From the NCBI GenBank assembly GCA_947488175.1, contig CANKYO010000002.1, positions 496,001-560,000 on the forward strand: DNA of 64,000 nucleotides, given 5' to 3'. Source of the stretch: an uncultured Paracoccaceae bacterium. GTDB lineage: Bacteria; Pseudomonadota; Alphaproteobacteria; Rhodobacterales; Rhodobacteraceae. Below, piece after piece: positions 27,204-35,662 of this stretch. The notes beneath the pieces are model-generated. The model saw nothing but the letters and a program-made list of their open reading frames with translations. It did no database searches and was not told the DNA's origin. Position 1 is the first letter of the stretch; each line of letters opens with the position of its first letter. Position numbers and translations under genes: made by a program.

Positions 27204-27260
27204 CGGTTTGCGCGCCCCCTGCGATGCGCTAAACCTCTGATCAAATCAAAGGAGTTCCCC

Positions 27261-28772
27261 ATGCCAGCCCCCAAACCCGTTGTTCTGTGTATCCTCGACG
27301 GCTGGGGCCTGCGCGATGACGGCACCGCAAACGCCCCCAAACTCGCCAATACCCCCAATTTCGATGCGATCATGCAGGGGCCACATGCCCAGCTGATCAC
27401 GCACGGCAACGATGCGGGTCTGCCATCCGGCCAGATGGGCAATTCAGAGGTCGGGCACACCAATATCGGCGCAGGACGTGTCGTCGCCATGGATCTCGGC
27501 CAGATTGAGCTGGCGATTGAGGATGGATTGTTCTTCAAAGCTGACGCGCTACAGAATTTCATTGCAAAGATGAAGGACAGCAGCGGTGTGGCGCATCTGA
27601 TGGGCGTCGTCTCTGACGGTGGGGTGCACGGGCATATCGACCACATTATTGCCGCCAGCAAGGTGATCACAGATGCAGGTGTGCCCGTTGCGATCCACGC
27701 CATCACCGACGGGCGTGACGTGGCCCCGAAATCAGCCGCCGATTTCGTCACAGAACTGCAGGACAAGCTGCCCGACAGCGCCAAAATCGCCACCGTCATC
27801 GGGCGCTACTATGCCATGGACCGGGATAACCGCTGGGAACGGGTTGAGACCGCCTATGACGCCATGATCAAAGGGCAGGGCAACACCGCAGACACGCCCA
27901 GCGCTGCGGTCAGGGCGGCCTACGACGCTGACAAGACCGATGAATTTATCCCGGCAACAGTCATCGGTGACTATTCAGGGCTGGCCAAGGGCGACGGTTT
28001 CTTCTGCCTCAACTTCCGCTCTGACCGGGCGCGCGAAATCCTGGCCGCCATCGCCGACCCGGATTTCGACGGGTTCGACCGGGACAAGCCCGACCTCGCC
28101 GCCCGCCTGGGCATGGTCAGCTATTCCGACAAGCATGACCAATGGTTCGACATCGTCTTCCCCAAACGAGACATTCAGAACACCCTTGGCGCCTGGGTCG
28201 CCAAACAAGGGCTGCGGCAGTTCCGGCTCGCCGAAACCGAAAAATATCCGCATGTGACCTTCTTCCTCAACGGGGGCATCGAAACGCCCGAAAAGGGCGA
28301 AGACCGGTATATGGCCCAATCCCCCAAGGTCGCTACCTACGACATGCAGCCCAAAATGTCGGCGGGTGAGGTGACCGAACACTTCGTCAAGGCGATCGAA
28401 GACGGCTACGACCTGATCGTCACCAACTACGCCAACCCTGATATGGTCGGGCATACCGGCGATCTGGACGCGGCGATCAAGGCTTGCGAAGCGGTCGATC
28501 AGGGGCTGGGCGAGGTGTTGACGGCGCTCAAAGCCGCAGATGGCGCGATGATCGTCACTGCCGATCACGGCAATTGCGAAACCATGGTCGATCCCGAAAC
28601 CGGCGGGCCGCACACCGCACACACGACCAACCCGGTGCCGGTCATCCTTGTCGGCGGACCGGATGGGGCGACATTACGGGATGGACGGTTGGCCGATCTG
28701 GCGCCAACACTTCTTGATCTGATGGGGCTCGACCTGCCACCCGAAATGACAGGGCAAAGCCTGATCAAATGA
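27261..28772 (+). CDS. gpmI: 2,3-bisphosphoglycerate-independent phosphoglycerate mutase
   Basis: Glycolytic/gluconeogenic enzyme interconverting 3- and 2-phosphoglycerate, 503 residues. Metal site and catalytic motifs: VLCILDGWGLRDDG, GQMGNSEVGHTNIGAGR (phosphorylated Ser), ITDGRDVAPKSA, NFRSDRARE, NYANPDMVGHTG and VTADHGNCETM. ATG 27261 has AAAGGAG upstream. It overlaps the next gene by ATGA; the order rlmH-gpmI-envC-ctpA is common in this family. Confidence 0.96.
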   Translation: MPAPKPVVLCILDGWGLRDDGTANAPKLANTPNFDAIMQGPHAQLITHGNDAGLPSGQMGNSEVGHTNIGAGRVVAMDLGQIELAIEDGLFFKADALQNFIAKMKDSSGVAHLMGVVSDGGVHGHIDHIIAASKVITDAGVPVAIHAITDGRDVAPKSAADFVTELQDKLPDSAKIATVIGRYYAMDRDNRWERVETAYDAMIKGQGNTADTPSAAVRAAYDADKTDEFIPATVIGDYSGLAKGDGFFCLNFRSDRAREILAAIADPDFDGFDRDKPDLAARLGMVSYSDKHDQWFDIVFPKRDIQNTLGAWVAKQGLRQFRLAETEKYPHVTFFLNGGIETPEKGEDRYMAQSPKVATYDMQPKMSAGEVTEHFVKAIEDGYDLIVTNYANPDMVGHTGDLDAAIKACEAVDQGLGEVLTALKAADGAMIVTADHGNCETMVDPETGGPHTAHTTNPVPVILVGGPDGATLRDGRLADLAPTLLDLMGLDLPPEMTGQSLIK

Positions 28773-29848
28773 GGCTCGCCGCATTTCTGATCTGTCTGGC
28801 ACTGCCAGCAGTTGCCCAAAGTCCAGAGGCCGCGGCAAGCGCGGCCATGGACCGCCTGCTGGCCGCACGGACACAGCTGGAACAGGCGCAAACCAGACGC
28901 GACCGGGTCAAGGCGCTGACAGAAACGGTGCTGGCCTATGAAGACGGGCTGGCGGCGATGCGTGACGGGTTGCGGCAGGTTGCCACGCGTGAGGCGGTGC
29001 TGACGGCCGAACTCAGCGCCCGGCGCGATGAACTCAGCGATCTGATCGGCGCGTTGCAGGCCATCGGGCGGACACCGACCCCCGTTCTGCAAAGCCATCC
29101 GCAAGGCCCACTTGCCGCCGCGCGCGCGGGCGGAATCGTGGCCGATCTGACACCGGCTCTGGAAAACCAGGTGTCAGCCTTGCAAGAGCAATTGTCGGAA
29201 CTGGACCGTTTGCGCGCCCTACGCATCAAAGCCGCCGCAACGCTGACAGAGGGGCGCGAGGCGGCACAAACCGCCCGCACGGCCCTGGGTATTGCGATCT
29301 CAGAACGGACCGACCTGCCGCAGCGCTTCAGCGAAGACCCGGTACAAACCGCTCTACTCCTGGCCAGCGCCGAAACGCTGGACGGGTTCGCGCGGGGGCT
29401 GGCTGGATCGCTGCCGTCATCCGACACCGGGCTGACGGCAGAGGGGAACCTGCCACTCCCCGTCGCAGGTTACGTTCTGCCGGACAACGGTCAGGGGCGC
29501 CCCGGCGTGCGGATCGCCGCCCAGCCGCAGGCGCTAGTCACCACACCGGTCGCCGCAACGCTGTTGTTTCACGGCGCGGTTCTGGATTACGGCAGCGTGG
29601 TCATCCTTGAACCCGCCGCAGACGTGCTATTTATTATCGCAGGCATGGAACAAACCTTTGGAACAGCAGGCCAGATCTTGCCCGCAGGCGAAGCCATCGG
29701 TCTGATGGGTGGCAACGGGCAGGCTGATGACGGTATTTTGAGCGAAAATGCTGTCTTTGAGGACGATCAGACGCAGCAAACCCTTTATCTTGAGGTCAGG
29801 TCCGGGCAAAGTCCCGTGAATCCGGACACCTGGTTCGCGCTCGAGTAG
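28769..29848 (+). CDS. EnvC-like murein hydrolase activator with degenerate LytM domain
   Basis: A 359-residue exported protein: signal peptide (MRLAAFLICLALPAVAQ), long coiled coil (about 20-190) and C-terminal M23/LytM-like domain (about 225-355). The zinc ligands of active LytM peptidases are missing: where family members read HxxxD and HxH, this one has PGVRIAAQ and LYLEVRSG. EnvC-type proteins are likewise inactive and instead activate amidases at the septum with FtsEX. It sits between gpmI and ctpA, overlapping gpmI by ATGA. Confidence 0.85.
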   Translation: MRLAAFLICLALPAVAQSPEAAASAAMDRLLAARTQLEQAQTRRDRVKALTETVLAYEDGLAAMRDGLRQVATREAVLTAELSARRDELSDLIGALQAIGRTPTPVLQSHPQGPLAAARAGGIVADLTPALENQVSALQEQLSELDRLRALRIKAAATLTEGREAAQTARTALGIAISERTDLPQRFSEDPVQTALLLASAETLDGFARGLAGSLPSSDTGLTAEGNLPLPVAGYVLPDNGQGRPGVRIAAQPQALVTTPVAATLLFHGAVLDYGSVVILEPAADVLFIIAGMEQTFGTAGQILPAGEAIGLMGGNGQADDGILSENAVFEDDQTQQTLYLEVRSGQSPVNPDTWFALE

Positions 29849-29862
29849 GATAGGATACGATA

Positions 29863-31212
29863 ATGAAAAAGCTGATATTGGCCGCAATCGGCGGCGCTGC
29901 TCTGGGGCTTGTGGCCACCAGCCAGATTGCCGGGCCGCTACTGGCGCAGGAATCCAAAAACAATGCAAGCGTCTACGAACAGCTGGATCTTTTCGGCGAC
30001 ATCTTCGAACGGATCCGCGCCGGCTATGTCGAGGACGTTGATGACAAGGAACTGATCGAGGCGGCAATCAACGGCATGCTGACCTCGCTTGATCCACATT
30101 CCAGCTATCTGTCCGCTGACGATGCCGCCCGTATGCGGGTGCAAACCTCCGGTGAATTCGGCGGGCTGGGCATCGAAGTCACGCAGGAAGAAGGCTGGGT
30201 CAAGGTCGTCTCCCCGATGGATGGCACCCCCGCAGATGCGGCCGGGGTCATCGCAGGTGATTTCATTACAGCCGTGGATGGCGAAAGCGTGCTGGGGCTG
30301 ACATTGGACGACGCGGTCAACATGATGCGTGGCCCTGTCGGGTCTGAAATCATCATCACCATCGTGCGCGAGGGCGAGGTTGAACCGTTCGACGTGTCCA
30401 TCATCCGCGACACCATCAAACTGACCGCCGTGCGCAGCCGGACCGAAGGCAATGCCGTTGTCCTACGTGTGACCACCTTCAACGATCAGACCTTCCCCAA
30501 TTTGCGCGAAGGCCTCGCCAAACAGGTTGAGGATGCCGGGGGCATCGAAAATGTCGATGGGTTCGTGCTCGATCTGCGCAACAACCCGGGCGGTCTGCTG
30601 AATCAGGCGATCTATGTGTCGGACGCATTCCTTGACGCCGGCGAAATCGTGTCGACCCGTGGACGCGATGCAGCGGATGGCGAGCGTTTCAATGCCGAAC
30701 CGGGCGATCTGGCCCAAGGCAAACCCATCGTCGTGCTGATCAATGGCGGCTCCGCCTCAGCCTCTGAAATCGTGGCGGGGGCCTTGCAGGATCACCGCCG
30801 GGCGATTGTTGTAGGCACCAAGTCTTTCGGTAAGGGGTCTGTGCAAACAGTTGTTCCCCTACGCGGTGATGGGGCCATGCGTCTGACCACCGCGCGCTAT
30901 TACACCCCGTCAGGCCGGTCGATCCAGGCGCTAGGCATTTCGCCTGACATCATCGTCGAACAGCCGCGGCCACGCCCATCCTCGGACGAGGATGATGAGG
31001 ATCAGCCGCGTCAGCAGCGGTCAGAGGCGGACCTGCGCGGGTCGCTCGACAATGACAGCCTGACTGATGATGAAATCCGCCAGATCGAGGAAGACCGGGC
31101 ACGTGCAGAGGCCGCAGCGCAACTGCGCGAGGATGATTATCAGCTGGCCTATGCGATCGACATCCTCAAGGGATTGAACGCGCTGGGGCCGACCGCGCTG
31201 CTTGATCCCTGA
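29863..31212 (+). CDS. ctpA: Carboxy-terminal processing protease (S41 family)
   Basis: Periplasmic S41 protease of 449 residues that trims or degrades exported and envelope proteins. N-terminal signal/anchor (MKKLILAAIGGAALGLV), cap helices, a PDZ domain (about 85-170: SGEFGGLGIEVTQEEGWVKV), and the catalytic domain with the Ser in GGSASASEIVAGAL (middle Ser) and Lys in SFGKGSVQ. An acidic Ser/Asp/Glu-rich tail follows from about 365. Located downstream of the EnvC-like gene, consistent with control of cell-wall hydrolases, as CtpA does elsewhere. A strong terminator follows. Confidence 0.93.
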   Translation: MKKLILAAIGGAALGLVATSQIAGPLLAQESKNNASVYEQLDLFGDIFERIRAGYVEDVDDKELIEAAINGMLTSLDPHSSYLSADDAARMRVQTSGEFGGLGIEVTQEEGWVKVVSPMDGTPADAAGVIAGDFITAVDGESVLGLTLDDAVNMMRGPVGSEIIITIVREGEVEPFDVSIIRDTIKLTAVRSRTEGNAVVLRVTTFNDQTFPNLREGLAKQVEDAGGIENVDGFVLDLRNNPGGLLNQAIYVSDAFLDAGEIVSTRGRDAADGERFNAEPGDLAQGKPIVVLINGGSASASEIVAGALQDHRRAIVVGTKSFGKGSVQTVVPLRGDGAMRLTTARYYTPSGRSIQALGISPDIIVEQPRPRPSSDEDDEDQPRQQRSEADLRGSLDNDSLTDDEIRQIEEDRARAEAAAQLREDDYQLAYAIDILKGLNALGPTALLDP

Positions 31213-31245
31213 ATCGTTTCGCGACAAGTCGTAAGCTCAAACAAC

Positions 31246-31283
31246 AACGGTTGCCCGGATTCTGGGCAACCGTTTCTCTTTTC
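31246..31283 (+). terminator. Intrinsic terminator of the rsfS-ctpA operon
   Basis: Perfect 11-base stem AACGGTTGCCC/GGGCAACCGTT with a 7-base loop, followed by TTCTCTTTT, 33 bases after the ctpA stop. Confidence 0.9.
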
Positions 31284-31293
31284 GAAGGATGTT

Positions 31294-31325
31294 CAACCAT
31301 AGGTTGCATATGAGTTTTCACTCAT
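31294..31325. promoter_or_regulatory. Two adjacent palindromes upstream of the response regulator
   Basis: CAACC-ATA-GGTTG (31294-31306) and ATGAGT-TTTC-ACTCAT (31310-31325) are both perfect and only three bases apart, 45 bases before the presumed GTG start. They look like operator sites for a dimeric regulator. The -35/-10 elements are not clear. Confidence 0.4.
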
Positions 31326-31370
31326 GCTATTCTTGCGAAGTTATGGGTGGGGGCGATTGACGAGGACATC

Positions 31371-31805
31371 GTGACACGATCACTTCAAGGAATGGAAATT
31401 CTCCTGGTCGAGGACAATTTCCTGATCCTTTACGAAACAAAACTGATACTGGAAGAGGCGGGTGCGACTGTCACAACTGCCGGGTCAGTTAAAGAATGTT
31501 TGCCGCTGTGCGAAGCAGACTATCATGCGGCCATTCTCGACATTGATCTGCCGGACGGAACGGTTCAGCCCGTCGCCGAACGGCTGCACATGCGCCATAC
31601 GCCGCTAATCTTCCACTCCGGCAGCACAGATAATCCTGCCATCTTCCCGCAGTTTCCCGATGCCGTCATCCTGATCAAACCAGCCAGTGAAAATCAGCTT
31701 GTGGCATCGGTTCACAAGCAGGCCCTGGCGTCAGGCAGACAACTTGGGGAAGAACCGGGGTCCGGCGCATCTCAGGCCTTGGCCCGTTCGCCCGCCGGGT
31801 CATAA
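31371..31805 (+). CDS. Single-domain response regulator
   Basis: A 144-residue receiver domain without output domain: acidic pair in ILLVEDN (Glu14-Asp15), phosphoacceptor Asp57 in AILDIDLPDG, and Lys in VILIKPAS (about 107). Such stand-alone receivers act by protein contacts in phosphorelays. The start is uncertain: GTG 31371 has GAGGA upstream; GTG 31347 and ATG 31392 are alternatives. No histidine kinase lies nearby. Its 3' end overlaps the convergent demethylase gene by 34 bases. Confidence 0.8.
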   Translation: MTRSLQGMEILLVEDNFLILYETKLILEEAGATVTTAGSVKECLPLCEADYHAAILDIDLPDGTVQPVAERLHMRHTPLIFHSGSTDNPAIFPQFPDAVILIKPASENQLVASVHKQALASGRQLGEEPGSGASQALARSPAGS

Positions 31806-34222
31806 AACGGCTTCAACTGTGCCTCTGCCCTGATACGGGTCCCCATCACGTCGATCTCATAAGTACTCGCCAGCATCTCTTCCGGTTTTTCACCCGGCTG
31901 GGCGCAAGGCACATATCCCATACCTACGGCCGCCCCCAGATGATGGCCATAACCTCCGGATGACAGGTAGCCCACAAACTCGCCATCCCGCAGGATCGGC
32001 TCGTTGTGATATAAAAGCGGCTCCGGGTCCGTGAGCTTGAACTGCACCAGACGGCGCGCCAGCCCTTCTTCACGCTTGCGCAGCACGGCATCGCGGCCAA
32101 TGAAATCGGGTTTGTCCGTCTTGACGGCAAAGCCCAGTCCGGCCTCCAGCACATGGTCTTCAGACGTGATGTCATGGCCGAAATGGCGGAACCCTTTTTC
32201 CATCCGGCAGGTGTCCATCATATGCATGCCGCACAGGCGCATGCCAAAATCAAATCTCGCCGTCGCCAGCGTTTCAAACACATGGCCGCACATGTCGGAG
32301 GGGATATACACCTCCCACCCCAGCTCGCCCACATAAGTCACACGGTGAACACGGGCGAGCGCCATGCCGATCTCGATCTCCTGCGCGGTGCCAAACGGGT
32401 TGACCTCATTCGAAAAGTCATTGGGTGACACAGCCTGCAGCAATTCGCGTGACCGCGGCCCCATGATCGCCAGCACACCCTCGCCAGCAGTCACATCCGT
32501 AATCACAACGTTGAAATCACCCTTGTTGCGGCGCATCCAGGTCTGGTCCGCAAGCCGGGTAGCGGCAGGGGTGACCACCAGATAACATTCCTCCTCTATC
32601 CGCGTCACCGTCACATCCGCCTCAATCCCGGCGCGGTTGTTCAGAAACTGGGTATAGATGATCTTGCCCACAGGCACGTCATATTGCCCGCCGCCAATAT
32701 GGTTCATGAATGCCATCGCATCCGGCCCTTCGACCCGTATCTTGCCGAATGAAGACATGTCATACATGCCCACATTCTGGCGCACGGCCATATGTTCTTC
32801 GCGGACATTGTCGAAAAAGTTCTGGCGTGACCAACTGTGTTCGTACTTGGCCTCCTGCGCCTCACGCGCAAACCAGTTGGCGCGCTCCCACCCTGCCAAT
32901 TCACCCATCACGGCACCGCGGTCCAGCAGATGCTGGTGGAACGGCGTCCGCCTGATCCCCCGCGCGGTTGCCTTCTGCCGAAACGGAAAATGATCGGCAT
33001 AAAGCAGGCCCAGCGTTTCCTTTGACCGCTCAAACAGATAGGTCTTGTTGCCCTGAAACGGTTGCATGCGGGCAATATCCACATCGCCCAGATCAAACGG
33101 CTTTTCGCCGCTATCCATCCACTGACTAAGCGCCATGCCTGCACCACCGGCCGACTGAATCCCGATCGAGTTGAAACCGGCAGCCACCCAGACATTGTCC
33201 ATCTCCGGTGCCAGCCCCAGATGGTAGGCATCGTCAGGGGTAAAACTCTCTGGCCCGTTAAAGAACGTATGGATGCCCGCGTCAGCCAGCATCGGCATGC
33301 GCTCCACAGCGGCCTCCAGAATAGGCTCGAAATGGTCGAAATCCTCGGGTAGCTGATCAAACTCGAAATCAGCCGGAATACCATCCATCGCCCAGGGCTT
33401 GGCATTGGGTTCAAACGCGCCCAACAACATCTTGCCCGCGTCTTCCTTGTAATAGGCGCATTCATCCGGCACCCGCAGCACCGGCATTTGGGTCAGGCCG
33501 GCAATCGCTTCGGTGACGATATAGAAATGTTCACAGGCGTGCAGGGGAACATTGACGCCCAGCATCCGGCCCACCTGATGCCCCCACATGCCCCCGCAAT
33601 TGACCACCATATCGCAGGTGATATGGCCAGTCTCATCGCCTTGCGCCCAATCCACACCGGTGATCCGGCGACCTTCACGGCGGACACCGGTCACGAGCGT
33701 CCGCTCAATCACCTTTGCTCCATTCTGGCGGGCCCCTTTGGCCAGCGCCAGCGCGATATTCGCCGGATCACCCTGACCATCCAGCGGCAGATAGACGCCC
33801 GCAGTGACACCATGAATGTTCAGATGCTCATAACGCTCCTTGACCTCGGTGGGCGAGATTTCCTCCACATCCACACCAAACGCCCGGGCCATCGCGGCCT
33901 GGCGGTAAATCTCTTCCTTGCGCTCATCGGTCAGGGCAACCGTGATCGACCCGCAGCGCTTGAAACCCGTCGCCACCCCGGTTTCCGCTTCCAGATTGCC
34001 GTAAAGCTCCTGAGAATACTTGGCGAGCTTCGTCATGTTCGCTGTCGCCCGCAACTGGGCGATCAGCCCGGCTGCATGCCAGGTCGTCCCCGATGTCAGT
34101 TGCTTGCGCTCCAGCAGCACCACATCTGTCCAGCCCAGCTTGGCCAGATGATAGGCGACAGAACAGCCGATAACGCCACCGCCAATGATGACAACGCGCG
34201 CGGAAGAAGGAGGGGTAGCCAT
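31772..34222 (-). CDS. FAD-dependent oxidoreductase with GcvT domain (dimethylglycine/sarcosine dehydrogenase type)
   Basis: An 816-residue demethylase. FAD-binding motif VVIIGGGVIGCSVAYHLAKLGW at the N-terminus, TTWHAAGL (the His position used for covalent flavin attachment in DMGDH), a central oxidase-like domain, and a C-terminal aminomethyltransferase (GcvT) half (about 430-810) that passes the methyl-derived C1 unit to tetrahydrofolate. Substrate is probably an N-methylated glycine or related amine. The gene lies 103 bases after the homocysteine methyltransferase gene. It resembles the second enzyme at 35662-38127 in layout and length but differs much in sequence. Confidence 0.87.
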   Translation of the reverse strand: MATPPSSARVVIIGGGVIGCSVAYHLAKLGWTDVVLLERKQLTSGTTWHAAGLIAQLRATANMTKLAKYSQELYGNLEAETGVATGFKRCGSITVALTDERKEEIYRQAAMARAFGVDVEEISPTEVKERYEHLNIHGVTAGVYLPLDGQGDPANIALALAKGARQNGAKVIERTLVTGVRREGRRITGVDWAQGDETGHITCDMVVNCGGMWGHQVGRMLGVNVPLHACEHFYIVTEAIAGLTQMPVLRVPDECAYYKEDAGKMLLGAFEPNAKPWAMDGIPADFEFDQLPEDFDHFEPILEAAVERMPMLADAGIHTFFNGPESFTPDDAYHLGLAPEMDNVWVAAGFNSIGIQSAGGAGMALSQWMDSGEKPFDLGDVDIARMQPFQGNKTYLFERSKETLGLLYADHFPFRQKATARGIRRTPFHQHLLDRGAVMGELAGWERANWFAREAQEAKYEHSWSRQNFFDNVREEHMAVRQNVGMYDMSSFGKIRVEGPDAMAFMNHIGGGQYDVPVGKIIYTQFLNNRAGIEADVTVTRIEEECYLVVTPAATRLADQTWMRRNKGDFNVVITDVTAGEGVLAIMGPRSRELLQAVSPNDFSNEVNPFGTAQEIEIGMALARVHRVTYVGELGWEVYIPSDMCGHVFETLATARFDFGMRLCGMHMMDTCRMEKGFRHFGHDITSEDHVLEAGLGFAVKTDKPDFIGRDAVLRKREEGLARRLVQFKLTDPEPLLYHNEPILRDGEFVGYLSSGGYGHHLGAAVGMGYVPCAQPGEKPEEMLASTYEIDVMGTRIRAEAQLKPFYDPAGERAKA

Positions 34223-34325
34223 CGGTTCAGCAATCCTGAAATGAATATTTACCGGATAATTTCACGAAATATGTCACACGTCACGCGCAATCCGCTACAC
34301 CATCGGCGTTTTTCGGCGAAAGCGC

Positions 34326-35210
34326 CTAAACAATCTCATGCCCGGCCTCACGAATGGCCTCTGCCAGCCGCCTGATATGGGCCGGCCCTACCTCGCAGCA
34401 TCCCCCCACAATCGTGGCGCCTTGCGCGATCCAGCCCAGCGCGAAGTCCGCATAGGCCTCCGGTACCAGATCACGGCGGGCGGACAGACTATCAACGGTA
34501 GGCTTGTCTTTCAGGAAATCCTTGGTGATCTGCTGAAACCCATTGGCATAGGCCCCAAAGGGCAAATCACCTTCCGCCAGAACAGCGACAGCCGCATCCA
34601 TCGCCTCGGGTGCGGCACAATTGGCCAAGAGCGCGGCGGCCCCTTCTACCACCGGCAAAACATCCGCCAGCTTCTCGCCGGACCGCAGGCGCGTGCCATC
34701 CTCATCATCCACAGTCATGGACAGCCAGACCGGTTTGCCAGCGGTCAACGCCCCTTGCAGCACCGCGCTGGCATGATCGACCGACGCAATCGTTTCGCAA
34801 ATCAGCAAATCCACCTCAGGCCCAAGGATCTGCGCCACCTCCGCATAAAGCGGTACGGCCACATCATGTGCCGGATGAATATCCGGGCGATAGCTCGCGA
34901 TCAGCGGCCCGATGGACCCGGCAATGCGGCCATGGCCGGCGCAGGCGGTCCGTGTTTCAGCAACCGCCGCCATATGCAACGCGGCGAACTGATCCTCCAG
35001 CCCGGTTCCGGCCAACCGATCACGATGAATGGCATAGGTATTCGTCACATGCACCGACGCACCGGCGGCCATATAATCGCGATGCACATCGGCCACCATG
35101 CCGGGGTGATCAACCATCACCTGCGTCGACCAAAGCGGGGTCGGCGCATCACCGGCGCGATGGATCAACTCCTGGCCCATCCCGCCATCCATCAACGTAA
35201 TCCCGGTCAT
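34326..35210 (-). CDS. Homocysteine S-methyltransferase family protein
   Basis: A 294-residue zinc enzyme of the BHMT/MmuM family, moving a methyl group from a donor such as betaine, S-methylmethionine or a dimethylsulfonium compound to homocysteine. Zinc ligands: Cys in LLANCAAPEAM and the pair in VGGCCEVGPAH. N-terminal TLMDGGMGQELIHRAG is typical. Its start overlaps the upstream split-barrel gene by ATGA, so it is co-translated with it. The context of two dimethylglycine-dehydrogenase-like enzymes favours betaine as donor (inference). Confidence 0.85.
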   Translation of the reverse strand: MTGITLMDGGMGQELIHRAGDAPTPLWSTQVMVDHPGMVADVHRDYMAAGASVHVTNTYAIHRDRLAGTGLEDQFAALHMAAVAETRTACAGHGRIAGSIGPLIASYRPDIHPAHDVAVPLYAEVAQILGPEVDLLICETIASVDHASAVLQGALTAGKPVWLSMTVDDEDGTRLRSGEKLADVLPVVEGAAALLANCAAPEAMDAAVAVLAEGDLPFGAYANGFQQITKDFLKDKPTVDSLSARRDLVPEAYADFALGWIAQGATIVGGCCEVGPAHIRRLAEAIREAGHEIV

Positions 35211-35662
35211 GGATAAATCTCCGCGAACTTCGCCTTGTAGAGGGCGATCATGTCATCTTCGGTCACCCCGTCATCATAGGGCGGGGTCCAGATCATACTG
35301 GCATGGGTCAGGCTGATCTCAACCAGACAGGTGATGCGCTGGGCAAGATCGCCAAATGTATCCAGCCACATCGGATGCCGTTCGGCAAACCAATCCGATC
35401 CCTTGCGGTGCAGTGCTGCCGTACCGCCCGCGCGAACGGCAATACGCCGAAACGGGTCGATGAAATTCACCTCGACGGCCGGGCGCTCCGTCAGGTTCCG
35501 CCGGGTTCCGGGGGAACGGATGTCACTATAGGCAATCGTCGCCTCATCCAGCACCAGAAACGTACCTTTGGGGGACACCGCCGGGGTGCCATTCGGGGTA
35601 ACCGTCGCCACAAATCCCAAAGGGAAGGTGGCGATCAGATTCGTCATTTCTGTCGTCAGCAT
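35207..35662 (-). CDS. Pyridoxamine 5'-phosphate oxidase family protein
   Basis: A 151-residue FMN/heme split-barrel protein: LIATFPLGFVATVTPNGTPAVSPKG (first strands), YSDIRSPGTRRNL and VEVNFIDPFRRIAVRAGG. Function unknown; related proteins reduce or bind flavins, F420 or heme. It is wedged between the demethylase (its ATG shares one base with that stop, TGATG) and the homocysteine methyltransferase (ATGA overlap), so a direct role in the same pathway is likely. Confidence 0.8.
   Translation of the reverse strand: MLTTEMTNLIATFPLGFVATVTPNGTPAVSPKGTFLVLDEATIAYSDIRSPGTRRNLTERPAVEVNFIDPFRRIAVRAGGTAALHRKGSDWFAERHPMWLDTFGDLAQRITCLVEISLTHASMIWTPPYDDGVTEDDMIALYKAKFAEIYP

Noticed and set aside
33488..34375. 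295-codon plus-strand open frame
   Set aside because: Mostly antisense to the GcvT-type demethylase at 31772-34222 and without ribosome site or domain.
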